A DNA stretch of 64,000 nucleotides from Amoebophrya sp. A120 (GCA_905178155.1 CAJINV010000001.1:2346089-2410088), one strand, 5' to 3'; counted from the stretch's first letter, positions 22,627 to 34,305 are shown. The notes: generated by a model from the sequence alone, not told the origin. Made by a program: numbers and translations.

Positions 22627-23418
22627 AATTCGCGTTTTAGCTGTGCAGTGGCTTTTACTTCTTTTTCACACGAAATTACGATTAGTTCCTCTTCTTTTTG
22701 TTGTCAGTCTCTTGCTATGATGCTGTTACTTCTTCATTCAATGACAATTTACTACAAGGTACAGCAGTCGTTTGGAAAAACAATTTTTGCTGAAAAGTAG
22801 GCCTGTGCTTGCTCGTGTCGGACTTACATAGTCAAATCGTTTCTCTTCGGGCTATTCTCTGTTTTGAAAGACAGAAGGCAAAAACAAAAACACAAACCGA
22901 GTGACTACTTTGTGAAACAAGCACACTGAAACTCACTCGCGGAAATTTTTCCCAAGAAAACAATTCGCTCCAGTACTTCACGTGCAGAAACAATTGGCAA
23001 GAAAAAAACGGGGCTCCATAGATTTCTATCACAGGTTAACAAAGAAAACAATGCAGAAACACAAAAAAAGCGACGACTTTTTCACAAGCAGACAAGAAAT
23101 TTTCTCGTGGTTCCTTCAGGGTTTTTTTGAGGTTTTCGGTATACAGAGCCGTACATGTGAAAGTCGGGTTGTAGAGGCGGGTCCAGTGCGTTGATCTTTT
23201 GTCGTATTGTCTAAATGAGTTGCGCTTTCTCATTTCGTCGCTTGGAAATGGTCCGCTACCGCTGCAATCTTGCGGTTTCGAATTTCAAGTTGTTCGTTGT
23301 CAGTTTCGCTCGTCTCGGCTAGTTGTGTACAGATTTTCAAAAAAACATCTGATTGACAATTGCAGCAGCTTGTTTTCATCGCATCTGTAAACCAAAGTAG
23401 AAAACGAAGGCTACTTCT
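22627..23418. other. Intergenic, no gene seen
   Basis: Spacer between the PP2C stop codon and the coiled-coil gene start. AT-rich, with nothing recognised. Confidence 0.55.
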
Positions 23419-26400
23419 CTAATCGAGATCGTCGGAGTCATCGGTTCTCTGTCGCTTGGCAATGTAGCCGTCGCGATCCTCGTACCCTTCGATGTACCCG
23501 CCGTCGTTGTTCTCCTTTTCCTTCGTCAACTTTTCCAACGCCGAACTCGACACCGGCACATGCATGTCCGGCACGGCCGGCTCCTCTTCCGCGGCCGCGG
23601 CTGCAATTTGCTCCGCAAAGTCGTTGTAGGAGCCGTGGAGTTCCGGATTGTAGGACGAGCCAGCATCTTCTTCGTAGTCAAAGGAATTTCCCGAGCCAGC
23701 TCCCGAGTTGTTGTAGTCGAAGGACGAACCAGAGGTGTTCAACACTCCGCCCTTTTCGGAGCCCTTCTTGTTTCCCGAAGAACCTTTCTTCTCGCCCTTC
23801 TTCTTTCCCTTGCCGGCCCCGGATGAGCCTTTTTTCGACTCGTACACGGTGTACCGATTCACCAACGCGGTGGACCGGCCGTCGTCCGCTTTTGGAGCCG
23901 CTTCAACCACGACCCCATCTACAACGACTTCGCCCTTCTTGAACCCCTTATGTCCTCCTTTTCGCCCGCGTTTCTTCCCCTTGCCCCGCTCCCGGCGCAG
24001 GACCTCCGCGGTGGTCACCTCGCGCTGCGCGGTGATCTGGATGTCCGGTTCCTCGACCACTTCGACGACTTTTTCCTGGAAGTACACGACGATGCAGGTC
24101 AAATTGTCCATCGACCGCCGGTTGTAGGCCTCCTCGACAATTGCAGACGAGGCTTTGGTCGCGTCCGGGTAGTTTTTGTGTAGAATCTTCGACACCTCCG
24201 GGTTCGTCAACACGTCAAACACCCCATCGCAACTCAACATCAAGCCCGTCTCCATCCGGACCGTGCGGATGTCCACGTCCGGGGTCGCGATCAACAGCGG
24301 TTTCGGGACCTTGAAATCCCGATCGCCGAAGGAGCGGGACACGGCGAGCGCGACCGGCTCACGTTCTTGCACTCCCCCTAACCCGCGAGCTTTTTCGATC
24401 TTCAGCCGCCGGGTTTTCTCCTCGAAATCCAAATGCGCGACGCGGGAACAGCCGCCCATTTTGATAACTTTCCCACCGGCATTCGTCACCCGTTGCTTCT
24501 CGTTCGTGTCTTCCGGTTTGTGATCCTCGGTGACCGCGGTAGATTTGAAGGCCACGCGTTGCTGTCCGTTGATGTCCACCGCCCCTTGCCGCTCCATCAA
24601 GACGGCGCGGGAATCACCTAACCACGAAGTGACCAACCGGTCGCCGACCAGGAGGGAGACGACAGACGTCGCGCCGTCAGGTAAGGTTTTGTTCTTTGCG
24701 AGGAATTCCCGGTCCAGCGCCTCGTACACATCCTTCAGCGCCACCCGGTACATGTCATCCGTCCAGTACCCGCGGTAGGAAGCCAGCGCGGGGACGAGTT
24801 TGAGGACAAATTTCTTCGCGATAAACTCGGAGCACTGGGTCCCTTGGTGACCGTCGAACACGCCAAAAAGGGAGCACGGGCGGGTGTGGAAAAGAAAATG
24901 CAGGTCTTGATGGCAGATTCAGGATTTTTATGTGTTGTAGTTGTTTCTAGAAGTACTATGTCGAATCGATTTGAAAAAAAAAAGCTGGTGCATTTCTGGA
25001 TAAAGTGATACTGTGAGTGTAGTTCTGCTACGCATATGCAATAAAGCAATATGCAATCGGTTATGGCGCATGACAAAGAAGCCCTCCACATTGCCTGCAT
25101 TTAAATTCATTTCCATAACCATCCAAGTGCTCTAACGAGTACTTCAGGGCTTTAGCGGTCTGGTATTCATTGGAAATCTGTACTTTACGCCAAGATTTGT
25201 AATGCTCATCTTCGATTGTGGGGGTATCAAATTATGCGACTATAATTTCCTTTTTCTAAGTAACGCCCCAACAACATAACATAACATTAAATGAATAAAT
25301 TTACAAAATTCGCATTACAAATTGAGGTAGAAAACACAGAAAAGAAACGTTTGGTAGGTACTTTAGGTCACGGACAATCAAGTGTCGATCTTCTTGCTTT
25401 GGCCGGCGGCCTTGCATGAAGGTAAAATCCGCCGTGAACTCCCAGTTTTCGTACTCGAACACCTCCTCGGGCAGCGCCGCCTCTTCCGCGTTATGCATTG
25501 CAAATATGTCTGGGTCTGGGTGTGATGCGCATTTCACAACACATAAAAATCTCTCATGCATAGGCAGCAAAAGCTGCCCGCTTTCTGTCACCAAAATCGA
25601 GCATTTGTGATGCAGATTCGGCATTGCGGAAGCTTCTCGAAACCTGTGATGCTAGAACTTCCTTTCCAGACCTTCTGTGTCATGCAAAAGCAGCATGACT
25701 CTTCCAGACCCAGACACTTTTGCAATTCATACGTGTGCGTCTCCAGCAACACGGCGTTGGTCGGAATCGGTTTCCCCTCGTCCTGGTCCTTCCCGCCGAT
25801 GCTGTTCAGCGATTTGTTTTTCTTGTTCAGCTTGTATCCTGAGTGAAAACGTCCCCACACCAGAGTCAAGATGGAGATTTTTTTTGTTTGAATGCGGGAG
25901 GGGATTTCGGCCTCTATACACGGCTACCCACATGCAAAAAAAGCTACTTTCTCCCGGTTGTGCGATGCGACTGCATGTCTGTCCCAGATAGCAACATCGG
26001 CGTAGCTTTCGAATCGTGGCGCCCGTTTGATCTCTGTTGCTATGTGTGACGTCTCAGGCGCAGAGCGCTTCGACGTCAGTACCTGTCCCGTCCAGCCCTT
26101 CAGTCTTGTTTGGCCGCTCCGGTATATATAGGTAGCTCCCTGAGCCCGAAAAATGAAAAGAAGTCACGTCCTTTCTTTGTTAAGGCGCTTCATATTTTTC
26201 ATCACATTAATCTTCATACATATCCGCTATTCCAAGCCAGTGCTCATACATAGCTTCACACTCGAAAATGCAGCTAGAGACTTTCTCAGAATACATATCA
26301 CATAGCAGACGTTGTTACCCGCCTGAAGGTTTAGTGCCGCGCATTCAGAATCTTTTGGCAATCGGAAACCTGCAGCCACGGCCTATCACACTTCACACAG

Positions 26401-27180
26401 GTAGAACACCCATGCTCCTTCTGCACTTTTGTCTGTGATAGTTGCCCTGACCTGGAGCAGCTTATGCATATGTGTCTTAACTAGGACTTCATGCAAGGAC
26501 TGCCCCCTTATCAAGAAAAAAAGAAAGGTCTAAGTTTTTGGAATGGTAAAAAAGAAATAGCATGCACACGCCTCCCCTTCATTGGGGAGGTGCTGGTATC
26601 ATTGTTGTGCTTTTTTCTGCCATGTTTTATTTTCTTTCATACCCAATCAAAACCTTGCGCTAACGACGTGGCAACCGCGATGAGCCAAACACTAATGACC
26701 GACCTTTTTCTACGATACGATCCCTGCTCTACGATGCAAAACAAGAGATGGAGATTTTGGAACACAAACCTAGAAGTTTTGGGACTCATGCATCACAAGT
26801 TGCCGTCCGTAGTGTAGTGCAGGTTAGCACGATAAAACGCATCACAAATCCATCTGCTGATCCTGGTTACAGCATTACAAATGCCACAACACGACTAGAA
26901 ATTACTATCATGGTGATGCGCATTACAAATGTTCCTGTCGATGCAAACCTGCATGACAACTCTGGGGTGGGCGGGACGTTTTTACAAATGATAGCTTGTG
27001 CTGCTCCGTCATCCGCTTCAGCTGCGCGCTGGGCGGCTGCACGCGCAGGCTCTGGCCGTCGAAAAGCGTGTCACTGGATGGGTGGTACAAGGCCTGGCCG
27101 AGTTTGGTCACCCCAATGGTCGGCTTGAATCCCTCCTTCAGCAGCGCCTCGCGGCTCAGCGGGGCGTCGTCTTCCATCAT
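23419..27180 (-). CDS. PP2C-family protein phosphatase (PPM)
   Basis: Metal-dependent Ser/Thr phosphatase. Exons 27180-26994, 25834-25732, 25491-25365 and 24906-23419 give 629 aa. Family motifs appear in order: MQGRRPKQEDRH (about 120), GVFDGHQG (about 147), DGATSVVSLLVGDRLVTSW and LGDSRAVL (about 230), LSCDGVFDVLTN (about 360) and DNLTCIVV (about 400). These carry the metal-binding aspartates. The tail from about 402 is Lys/Gly- and Ser/Tyr-rich with repeated SFDY, ends KRQRTDDSDDLD, and suggests nuclear or RNP association. Introns 1 (1,159 bp) and 2 (240 bp) are introners; intron 3 has a GACCT direct repeat but no clear GT-AG. The total length divides by three. Confidence 0.88.
24907..25364 (-). 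other. PP2C intron 3, direct-repeat intron without TIR
   Basis: 458 bp between AGGTC copies (24902-24906 and 25365-25369). Joining across one copy gives IVRDLHFLFHTRPCSLFGVF in frame. No GT-AG choice at this spot keeps the frame. Inverted ends are not seen, so this differs from the introner families. Confidence 0.65.
25492..25731 (-). mobile_element. Family A introner in PP2C
   Basis: 240 bp, TATGCATTGCAAATATG to GCAATTCATA, flanked by CGCGT (25487-25491) and CGTGT (25732-25736), one mismatch. Removal joins LLETHT to EEAALPEE in frame. Confidence 0.88.
25835..26993 (-). mobile_element. 1.16-kb introner in PP2C
   Basis: TATCCTGAG to AAATGATA, flanked by GCTTG (25830-25834 and 26994-26998). 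Removal joins TEQHK to LNKKNKS. Its minus-strand start (TATCATTTGTAAAAACGTCC) resembles the element at 56378-56649. The interior, which includes a TATATATAGG stretch near 26122, has no recognised gene. Confidence 0.83.
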
Positions 27181-28038
27181 ATTTTTTTGTTGGAGATGGC
27201 GTGCTTATTTCTAGGGGTAGACACGTGATTTGGTAGTAGAGTGTAGTTTTAATTAACAAGGGGCTCAGAAAAACTCTATGTGTACTCGGTCGTCTAGTCA
27301 CGTACTTTCTCGAGAACCTGTCTCACACAAGGAAAGCTCCCGTCACACGACTACTTTGCTTTCGCTAAAATACTAGGTCAACTCGAAAATTTTTCATTGT
27401 GCGCCTCATCTCCTCGGTTTGGCTGATGGGGTCTGTAAAAAGAAGTAGAGATTTTCATTGATTGCATCACACCAGCAAGGGTGTGCGTGACATACAGTGA
27501 TGACAAAGAAATGGACTTACACTTAGGTTATTTGCGTTTCCCTCTACAGCGTTTTGATCTTTTCCTACTATAGCTGGATGGTGCCCATGTTTGCAGCAAC
27601 ATTTCTCGAAGCAGAAGATTGAACAAGAATGTCACATTCTTATCGTAATTCTATGCGTAAGCGTATTCAAGTTTCCTATTGGTACTGCTCTGATCTTTCA
27701 TGTAAGCGAATTGATCCCCCTCCTTTGTTGACGTCTCATCTACTTAGAGGCTTTATTGATTCTGTAGCGAGGTAGAAGTGAATGTACTTAGACGGGAGCA
27801 GTGTTTTGCAAAAAGTTGGAGTTGCGAACGATTTCCTGTTTGTGGAAAACACAGTCACATGGACAAAAGATGGCCTTGATCAACAACATCATTCCTGACG
27901 CGTATTTTCACGCACTGTGCGACTGCTTCATCAATTTCCACATTAGTACCCGGAGCGCTGTGCGTAGCTCCGAGCGGAAAAGAAAATCAGAATGCAGCGG
28001 TAAGTACATTTTGAGTTTATTTGATCCAGAGCTCGCAA
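27181..28038. other. Intergenic, no gene seen
   Basis: Spacer upstream of PP2C. Only short plus-strand frames without motifs are present. Confidence 0.5.
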
Positions 28039-29731
28039 TCACAACATCCGCGTCTTCAGCGGTGAGTCTCTGCCTACTGATCCGTAGCTCTTATCTAGTG
28101 CTGAACTGTTGTTCATCCCTGGCAGCCCGCCGTTTGGAAAATTGTGCATTGCCGACGGGACGGACGCAAACACCTTCGTCAGGACGAAGGTGAAGCCGAA
28201 CCCCAGGAACGCCACCACTGCGGCGGACACGAAGAAGAAGACGAGACTTTTCGCAACATACGTATCTCGTAACTCCGTCGTGTCCTTCATCCAGCGCACG
28301 TAAAGAGTATGTTCCTCGTGCGGCAGACTGAATTGACCCTCGGCTTTCAGCTGTGAGACGACGTTTTTGATTTTGCTGTGGCAGACAACAACAACATGAA
28401 CATGATAGATTGATGAGGTACTACTTAAAATCAGTGCATAGAGAACGAGAATGGATCAACTTCCACTTCCTTTATGGATCCTGGCGAAAGCATGCAGTCC
28501 CTGGTAGCCTATCTACCTACAGAATCAGTACTCTTTTACCTGCGCATCCTCGAATATTTCCGACCCGCTCTTCGTCCAAAACCTGCTGGGCTTCCGTCGT
28601 AGTATTACCGATGCCGTGTGCACACTTTGCTCGATACTACTGTCGCAATAAAAGTGTCCGACCGTGTCGCAACAGTTCATGCCAACCGCCCAGACGTATC
28701 AAAAGGAAAAATCCCCCCTCCACATTTCCAAGCGAAGTTTCTGCTGCTGGATTTCCGGACACAAATCAGACTTGTCTTGCAGTAGGGGACTGCAGGCATA
28801 TGCTAAGCCTGAGTCGAGAGGTTTTGACGCAGGCGCCTAGCATGGCAAACGTCTAGACTGTAAGCCCAACAGCATCACAAACCGCCCGCATAATGCGGCG
28901 GACTCTCTGGGTTCGCCTTCTTGCAACACAGACGTGATTGGTGGTCACAAATCTGCATCACAAATTTTCAGACAAGTGGACTTTCAATATGGGGAGTGGG
29001 GATTTTTCTTTACAATAAGAAGCTGACTTTCGAACTCGTCTCCGCGTCCTTCTCCACGATGGGGGCGATACAGTACATGGTCCCTTTGCGTTTGTACCTG
29101 AAGTTTAAGTCCGTTGTTAAACCGGGAATTTTGATAGCTGGGGCGGTAGTAAGACAGGACGCCAGCTGTCGTGTAAATCATTTGTATTCCTTCAAAGGAA
29201 TCCTTTGTCGTGAGGATGAAGCAGGTACTTTTATCCCTCGCAAAAACAAACACTAACACTCCCTATGGTATACCCAACTCCCCTGGTCGTTTCCACGATG
29301 CTTTCGTGCGAGAACTGCATTTGCGATGCGTCCAAAAAGGCCTCCGCCGGGCTGGTTGGTACGACGTTTCGGTAGGTGGTCCCCGTGTCGTAAAAAACAA
29401 CGTGCTCAAAAAACATACGCCAATTGTACGCCGCGGCCAGTCCCCCGAGCGCCAATCCAAACGTCGTGCAGATCAGTGTGGGTACGAAGTAAACGTTTTT
29501 GAACCGGTTTTTCCAGAGAAAGAGGAACAGAATCGCATCGACGAAGAGAAAGAAGTGCAGTAACCTCGGTAAGTGGAAGATCGCGTACACGCCGAGAACT
29601 TGCGTGAGGAGAAACTGGACCAGGATAAACGACGTGTACAGATACCGCTGTTGGTGCACGGGCATCCGCGCGACATCCTTCCGGAGCAGCCCGCCGTAGA
29701 GCAGGTTCGACTCCTCTTTTACAACGTTCAT
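28039..29731 (-). CDS. Conserved multi-pass membrane protein (unnamed alveolate-type family)
   Basis: Four exons (29731-29274, 29097-29018, 28696-28540, 28350-28039) give 333 aa. Exon 1 has three hydrophobic segments (about 30-110), followed by SPAEAFLDASQMQFSHESIV. The soluble part then has YCIAPIVE and, after introner removal, VSFWAVGMNCCDTVGHFYC. Exon 4 holds a final transmembrane segment (SLVFFFVSAAVVAFLGFGFT). From memory, proteins sharing the YC-APIV and FWAVG-xCC pattern are common in dinoflagellates and have no assigned function; the conserved cysteines suggest a lumenal or extracellular disulphide domain. Two introns are GT-AG, and one is a family C introner whose removal rebuilds the FWAVG motif. 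The start is the in-frame ATG at MNVVKEESN. Confidence 0.75.
28697..29017 (-). mobile_element. Family C introner in the membrane-protein gene
   Basis: 321 bp, TATCAAAAGGAAAAATCCCC to GGGGATTTTTCTTTACAATA, flanked by AGACG (28692-28696) and AGAAG (29018-29022), one mismatch. Confidence 0.88.
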
Positions 29732-30348
29732 AGTAGTAGGTTGGCGTCGGACGCAAAGAACGCGGGTAGGTTGGCGTCGTACTTCACTTGGGCGGAACAA
29801 AGAACGCGCGCGCCCGCTGTGCAGCTCTCTCCGCCACTTGGCGATGTTGTAGCGCTAGCTTTACGCTTGCATCAACAACGACGTGCTAAGAAAGTGGAGG
29901 GACACGCATTTTGATTTTCGATTGATTGTAGATTCAAAGCAGAACTTTGACTTTCACGTCGGTCCCGTACATGCGTCCTTTGCACAACTTGCTTTGCTCA
30001 AAAACACGCGTGTCGCTCGCGGCTTCGTTGTCGCTCTCGTACGCATCGTCCTCTCTCTTGTGGAGCGAAACAAACTTCTGTATGTGTATCTATCAAAAGT
30101 TTACTAAATTCTATGATATCCATGCCGAAGAAACTCGTCACATGACGAGTTGTACTGAAGCCCTGCTCGAAGCAGAGTTTGTTCAACATTTAGCGTCATC
30201 ATTAAATACAACTGGTACAACTTCACTGACACTGTTTCAACATCTCCGCAATTTGTCACTTTTAGTTTTGCCAGCAGCTCTACGACCGAAAGCAAACTAA
30301 TTCCTATTCCACATCAAGATACAGAAGGCACCTTGCACTTGCACTGAA
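29732..30348. other. Intergenic with a small local duplication
   Basis: GTAGGTTGGCGTCG occurs twice (about 29736 and 29766), followed in both cases by CAAAGAACGCG. Otherwise nothing is recognised. Confidence 0.55.
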
Positions 30349-32274
30349 TCACGTCGCAGTACTACTACTCGAAGATGACCTGCCCTGGTTAATCGTGTCC
30401 CGCGCGTCCTTCCCGGGGGTCTCTGCATGTCGAAAAATGTCGTTGCCATCGTACACATACGCCCGAAACTCCGTCGACTGCGCGCCGGCGTAGCACTGCA
30501 GCGTCAACCACCGGTCTATATTCGTCCACTTCTCCTTGTGCCTGAGCTCATCGAGACGTGTCCGCGGGGTGCTGCCCCAGGGAATCTGGCGCAGGCAGTT
30601 TAGTAGATGTGAGGCGCCGACGGGTACTAGTTCTTGGAGGGTCTGGGTTTCGGAACCGCTTGTAGCTGTTTTTGGATCAACTACACGATGATCTCCACCC
30701 GTAGCAGTTGTGGTCGTCCTCCCGAAGAAGGGGGCTGCAATTTTTATCTTGCGATCGTTGTACATCAAGGCCGACGTCCAGACGTTTGGTACGCCCTCCG
30801 CAATGTCGTGCTTCGGAACTTCTTTCAGGGTCCCGTGTTTTTGCAATTCCTCATTTTCATCGGCACCGAGCGTCACGTTTGACGACGGAAACCAGCGCCG
30901 CAGGGAGCCATGGATGTCTAGCTGCTGCACTTCCTCCATAGCGGACACGCGGGGGCCCACTCCGCCAGCCAAAGCAGTAATTTGTGTTGTACTACTAGAA
31001 GTTGTCTGTTCTCCAACTAATTTTTGCACATCATCCACTCCACCTCGCAGCAAGTCCGGCCCGTCTGCGAGCGGTCGCAACACCGAGAGCAGGGCAAAGT
31101 CCACTTCCTCGGGCGAGTGCATCCGCTTCAACAAAGTGCAAACCTTCCCGAAGCTGTGCGGGTCCGCGACGGCAGAATCTTCCAAGACGAGTGTGAAACT
31201 GGGCGGGGGCGTGGTGGAGAGCGAGGTCGCGACTCCTGTTGTCTCCGATGAAGCGTTCTTGTCCACCTCGTCTGCCGACTGACTGTACAAGCTCGAAGCC
31301 GGCTTTGCTGACGCTGGTGAAGTTGAAGTAGAAGTGGAATCCAAATTTACCAAATAGTCCGCGAGCGCCACATGCGCCATTCCGCAACCAAGATTGCCGT
31401 CCCAGCCTTCCACGTCCAGGAGCGCTGGGTCCACAACTCCGAGTTCTTGGATGAAATGGGTTTTCACCTCCGCAATGCGATCTCGGTACATGAACCCCGG
31501 CCAAACTTTCAGCTTCATCGGCATGTTTAACATGAAGGCTGCTTCACTTGTTTTTGCTTTTTGTTCTACTTTCTTTCCCGTTGTAGCTGCTTCTTGTTGC
31601 CCGATTTTCGTTGCCACGACCCCATGTTGACCCGCGTGTGGTGTTTCGCGCCGCGGGTCTACTGCTCCAGCACCAGGTTGATCTTCATACCGGTTCTTCG
31701 TTTCTGCTAAAGCCGTTTGATTGTCCTCCCTCATGTCTTCAAACGATGATGAAGATGCAACCCCCGGAACCTCCACCCGATCGTAACACTGCGTGAGAAA
31801 CCGCTCGAGCTTCCACCGCCACCGCGGCAGTGAGATGATGAATGCACGAAAGCTGGGATCGTCCGGCCCGCCGCAGTGATTCAGGTTGTCGATTGCGTCG
31901 TACGCTGCTCGGTCTTCGAAGTAAAGCTCCCCGGTGGAAGTCAGGTAATCCACGACTGCATCGATTCTTGCTTGCGTCTCGTTGACCTGTATGAATGCAG
32001 AAGAAGAAGAAGTCGAGTTCCAGAGATCACCGGGCGGTGTTTCATATCCTCCCGCTTCCGTTCTTCTTGTTCGGGCTTCTTCATTCTTGAAAGTGATCGT
32101 CGCCTCCCCGCCGGGGGCAAGAAAAGCGACATCGTCTTTGCTGTCGCGGCGCAGCAACTGTTTCTGTTGCGCGGCGCTATTAGAGGCGGCGAGGGAAAGA
32201 ACGATGGACGAAACCGCAAAGCGACCAACACTGCCTCGCCCGATCCCATTCGGTTTCCAGAGAGTTGAGGACAT
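30349..32274 (-). CDS. Secreted/lumenal GT25-like glycosyltransferase
   Basis: Single-exon, 641 aa. Residues about 15-38 (GRFAVSSIVLSLAASNSAAQ) look like a signal peptide or anchor. FRAFIISLPRWRWKLERFL (about 142) resembles the opening IxLPRxxxRR strand of family 25 glycosyltransferases. NLGCGMAHVALADYLV (about 296) matches the G-x-x-G-C-xx-SH motif, and FTLVLEDSAV (about 363) the LxLEDD motif. The second acidic residue is Ser here, which may weaken metal binding. Inserts between blocks are Ser/Thr-rich, and cysteines are sparse. It probably acts in the secretory pathway on glycoproteins or glycolipids; the acceptor is unknown and activity is uncertain. No introner is present. Confidence 0.6.
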   Translation of the reverse strand: MSSTLWKPNGIGRGSVGRFAVSSIVLSLAASNSAAQQKQLLRRDSKDDVAFLAPGGEATITFKNEEARTRRTEAGGYETPPGDLWNSTSSSSAFIQVNETQARIDAVVDYLTSTGELYFEDRAAYDAIDNLNHCGGPDDPSFRAFIISLPRWRWKLERFLTQCYDRVEVPGVASSSSFEDMREDNQTALAETKNRYEDQPGAGAVDPRRETPHAGQHGVVATKIGQQEAATTGKKVEQKAKTSEAAFMLNMPMKLKVWPGFMYRDRIAEVKTHFIQELGVVDPALLDVEGWDGNLGCGMAHVALADYLVNLDSTSTSTSPASAKPASSLYSQSADEVDKNASSETTGVATSLSTTPPPSFTLVLEDSAVADPHSFGKVCTLLKRMHSPEEVDFALLSVLRPLADGPDLLRGGVDDVQKLVGEQTTSSSTTQITALAGGVGPRVSAMEEVQQLDIHGSLRRWFPSSNVTLGADENEELQKHGTLKEVPKHDIAEGVPNVWTSALMYNDRKIKIAAPFFGRTTTTATGGDHRVVDPKTATSGSETQTLQELVPVGASHLLNCLRQIPWGSTPRTRLDELRHKEKWTNIDRWLTLQCYAGAQSTEFRAYVYDGNDIFRHAETPGKDARDTINQGRSSSSSSTAT

Positions 32275-32404
32275 TTCGATTTTCCTTGTCTACGCTCCTG
32301 CCTTTTGGCACGAACGTACTTACTTTTCGCCGGCAAAAACTTGAAATTGTAATGAAGATGCGAAAACAAGAAAAACAATAACAGGCACGAACTGCCGACA
32401 AAAG

Positions 32405-32740
32405 AAATCAAAGCTCTCTTTCGAGTAAAATAGTGAAGTAGATCTCGGCGAAGCGATACACACGAAGTCGAAAAGCGACAACTTCACGACACGACGAGGG
32501 CCACGATTAATACGATTGAAAATTCCAATACTCACCTCACTCAAGCGAAAATCAGACGTGGTCAAAACCATTCTTGTTCTTATTTTTATGTATCGCCTCC
32601 GATTTTATTTCGAAGGTCTGCCTTCTTTTTTCAAACGGTCGCTCGTTCATTGCGAAGAACGTTTGAAATGGTACTATGTTCGGTTTTTGTTTTTTTCCTT
32701 ACACTTCTTTTCTTCCTCACGCTTCCTAGCTCGTCAGGAT
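32405..32740. repeat. Duplicated spacer, copy 1
   Basis: Spacer upstream of the GT25-like gene. It is similar over about 330 bp to 33935-34295, sharing CGAAGCGATA, ACACACGAAGTCGAAAAGCG, GGGCCACGATTA and, further on, TACTATGTTCG. Confidence 0.8.
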
Positions 32741-32853
32741 ATCTCTGGTAGACGCCCATTTTTAATGAGCCCTGCGACGGAAACTCTGCGAGGGAAGTTT
32801 AGTACGAGTAAGTGTTCAAAGAAAAACGACTTACTTAAGTTCTTGCTCAACAT

Positions 32854-33870
32854 CTAGCGAAAACGTACTAGCCACCAAGGCTCTGTGTAATATCCAAGTG
32901 CTTTTGCAATCACTCCAACGGGCAAAGCAGGCTGATCCGACGCAAAGATCGATGAGGTTGTAACTTCCATTCTTGGCTCGGTTCTTCTGTGACGCACGGT
33001 GGCTACGTGATGGTTGTTCACTTGATGATGTGCGCAGACCGGTACAGTTGGAACGAAAGTGGTCCGAAGCCTCGTTTTCAGAGGGAAAGAACTTCGAGTG
33101 GCACGACAGACTCCTTGCGACGTGCAGATTTCGGTCGTGCCGTCACCAGTTCTTCCCACATCGAGGAACAAACTTGCGCCTGCTGCTACTGCGGACCTAG
33201 TATCCCGTGGTCCCACACTTTTCCCGCCCTTCAACAATTCTGCTACTTGGCCCCGCTCTTCCGTAGCATCCTTCGTCTCTTGTTGCTTCGCGCTCTCCAC
33301 TAACTGCGCTCCGTTCTTCAACATCCTGTCATACTTCTTCTTTTGCAGCTCCGCCAAATCCCCGCCGTCTTTATCGCCCTCCGCACCGGGCGGCAAGAGC
33401 CCGGCGGCCTGCTGCTTCGCCCGAATTTTCTCGCGCAGCCGCGCACGGTCGATCGGGCCCTCCCCCTGCTCGTTTGCAAGCTCGTCCAAATCCTCCTCGA
33501 GCTCCGATGCCGGATTCACGACCAAGACGGCCGTTTCAGACGCCGTGGGTACGTGCACCGGCCTCGCATCGCAGAAGTCCTCGGGGTACTGTCGCAGGTA
33601 GGCAAGCCGCTCCAAAAACTGACTCGTGTCCACGTGCAGGTCATCGGCGTGTCCGAGCGACCGCCGCGCGTACCGAAAAGCGGCGCTGCTCCGGGCTGTC
33701 GCCTCGTAGCTGCGTTCGAGTAACGCTGTCAGCGTCTCGTTCTGCGGCGCGTCGCCGGTACGCAAAAACCTGTCCGGCAGCTCGGGGTTTTCTCCCAACC
33801 CGGTTGGTGACAAGCTGGTGACCGGCTTCGGCCGGATTTTATTGAACGCTGCCATGATAGCGCTCGCCAT
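32854..33870 (-). CDS. Hypothetical protein between duplicated spacers
   Basis: 338 aa from MASAIMAAFNKIRPK; an upstream ATG at 33915 is in frame but gives a Cys-rich lead (MCLPSCPCKHSSS) that seems less likely. Mostly soluble and charged, with a Lys/Gln-rich helix near 170-230 (LREKIRAKQQAAGLLPPG, LQKKKYDRMLKNGAQLVES). I recognise no family. The flanking spacers are duplicates of each other, so the gene may have arrived with, or been split off by, a tandem duplication. Confidence 0.5.
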   Translation of the reverse strand: MASAIMAAFNKIRPKPVTSLSPTGLGENPELPDRFLRTGDAPQNETLTALLERSYEATARSSAAFRYARRSLGHADDLHVDTSQFLERLAYLRQYPEDFCDARPVHVPTASETAVLVVNPASELEEDLDELANEQGEGPIDRARLREKIRAKQQAAGLLPPGAEGDKDGGDLAELQKKKYDRMLKNGAQLVESAKQQETKDATEERGQVAELLKGGKSVGPRDTRSAVAAGASLFLDVGRTGDGTTEICTSQGVCRATRSSFPLKTRLRTTFVPTVPVCAHHQVNNHHVATVRHRRTEPRMEVTTSSIFASDQPALPVGVIAKALGYYTEPWWLVRFR

Positions 33871-33934
33871 CTTGTTGGAGGAGGAGTGCTTGCAAGGACA
33901 CGAAGGCAGACACACAAAATCAAAGTGAAAGTTC

Positions 33935-34295
33935 TAGTTGAGTTCTCTTTCGAATGAAATTATGTATCGTGATGTAGAAGATCTCAGCGAAGCGATAACG
34001 ATACACACGAAGTCGAAAAGCGACGACTTCACGACATGAGGGCCACGATTAGTTACGATTGGAAATTCGAAATCGAATAGTCAAGGCACGTCGATCAGGC
34101 GAAAACCAAATGTCAAAATGAGAAAGAACACTTTTGTTCTCATATTCCCCCCGATTTTCCAAAGGTATCCATTCTTTTTTCAGAAGATCGCTCGACGTTC
34201 ATTGTGAACGTTTCTATGTTCATAAAATGATACTATGTTCGCTTTGTAGTTTTTGTTTTTTCCTATACAGTTCTTTTTATCCTCACGCTTCGATT
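33935..34295. repeat. Duplicated spacer, copy 2
   Basis: Upstream of the hypothetical gene; see 32405-32740. The copies differ by indels and substitutions, so the duplication is not recent. Confidence 0.8.
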
Positions 34296-34305
34296 CGTAC
34301 ATTTC

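Noticed and set aside
25839..26985. PP2C intron 1 as a GT-AG intron (GTAAAA...CAG)
   Set aside because: That choice breaks the frame, whereas the GCTTG duplication with TAT/ATA ends restores it.
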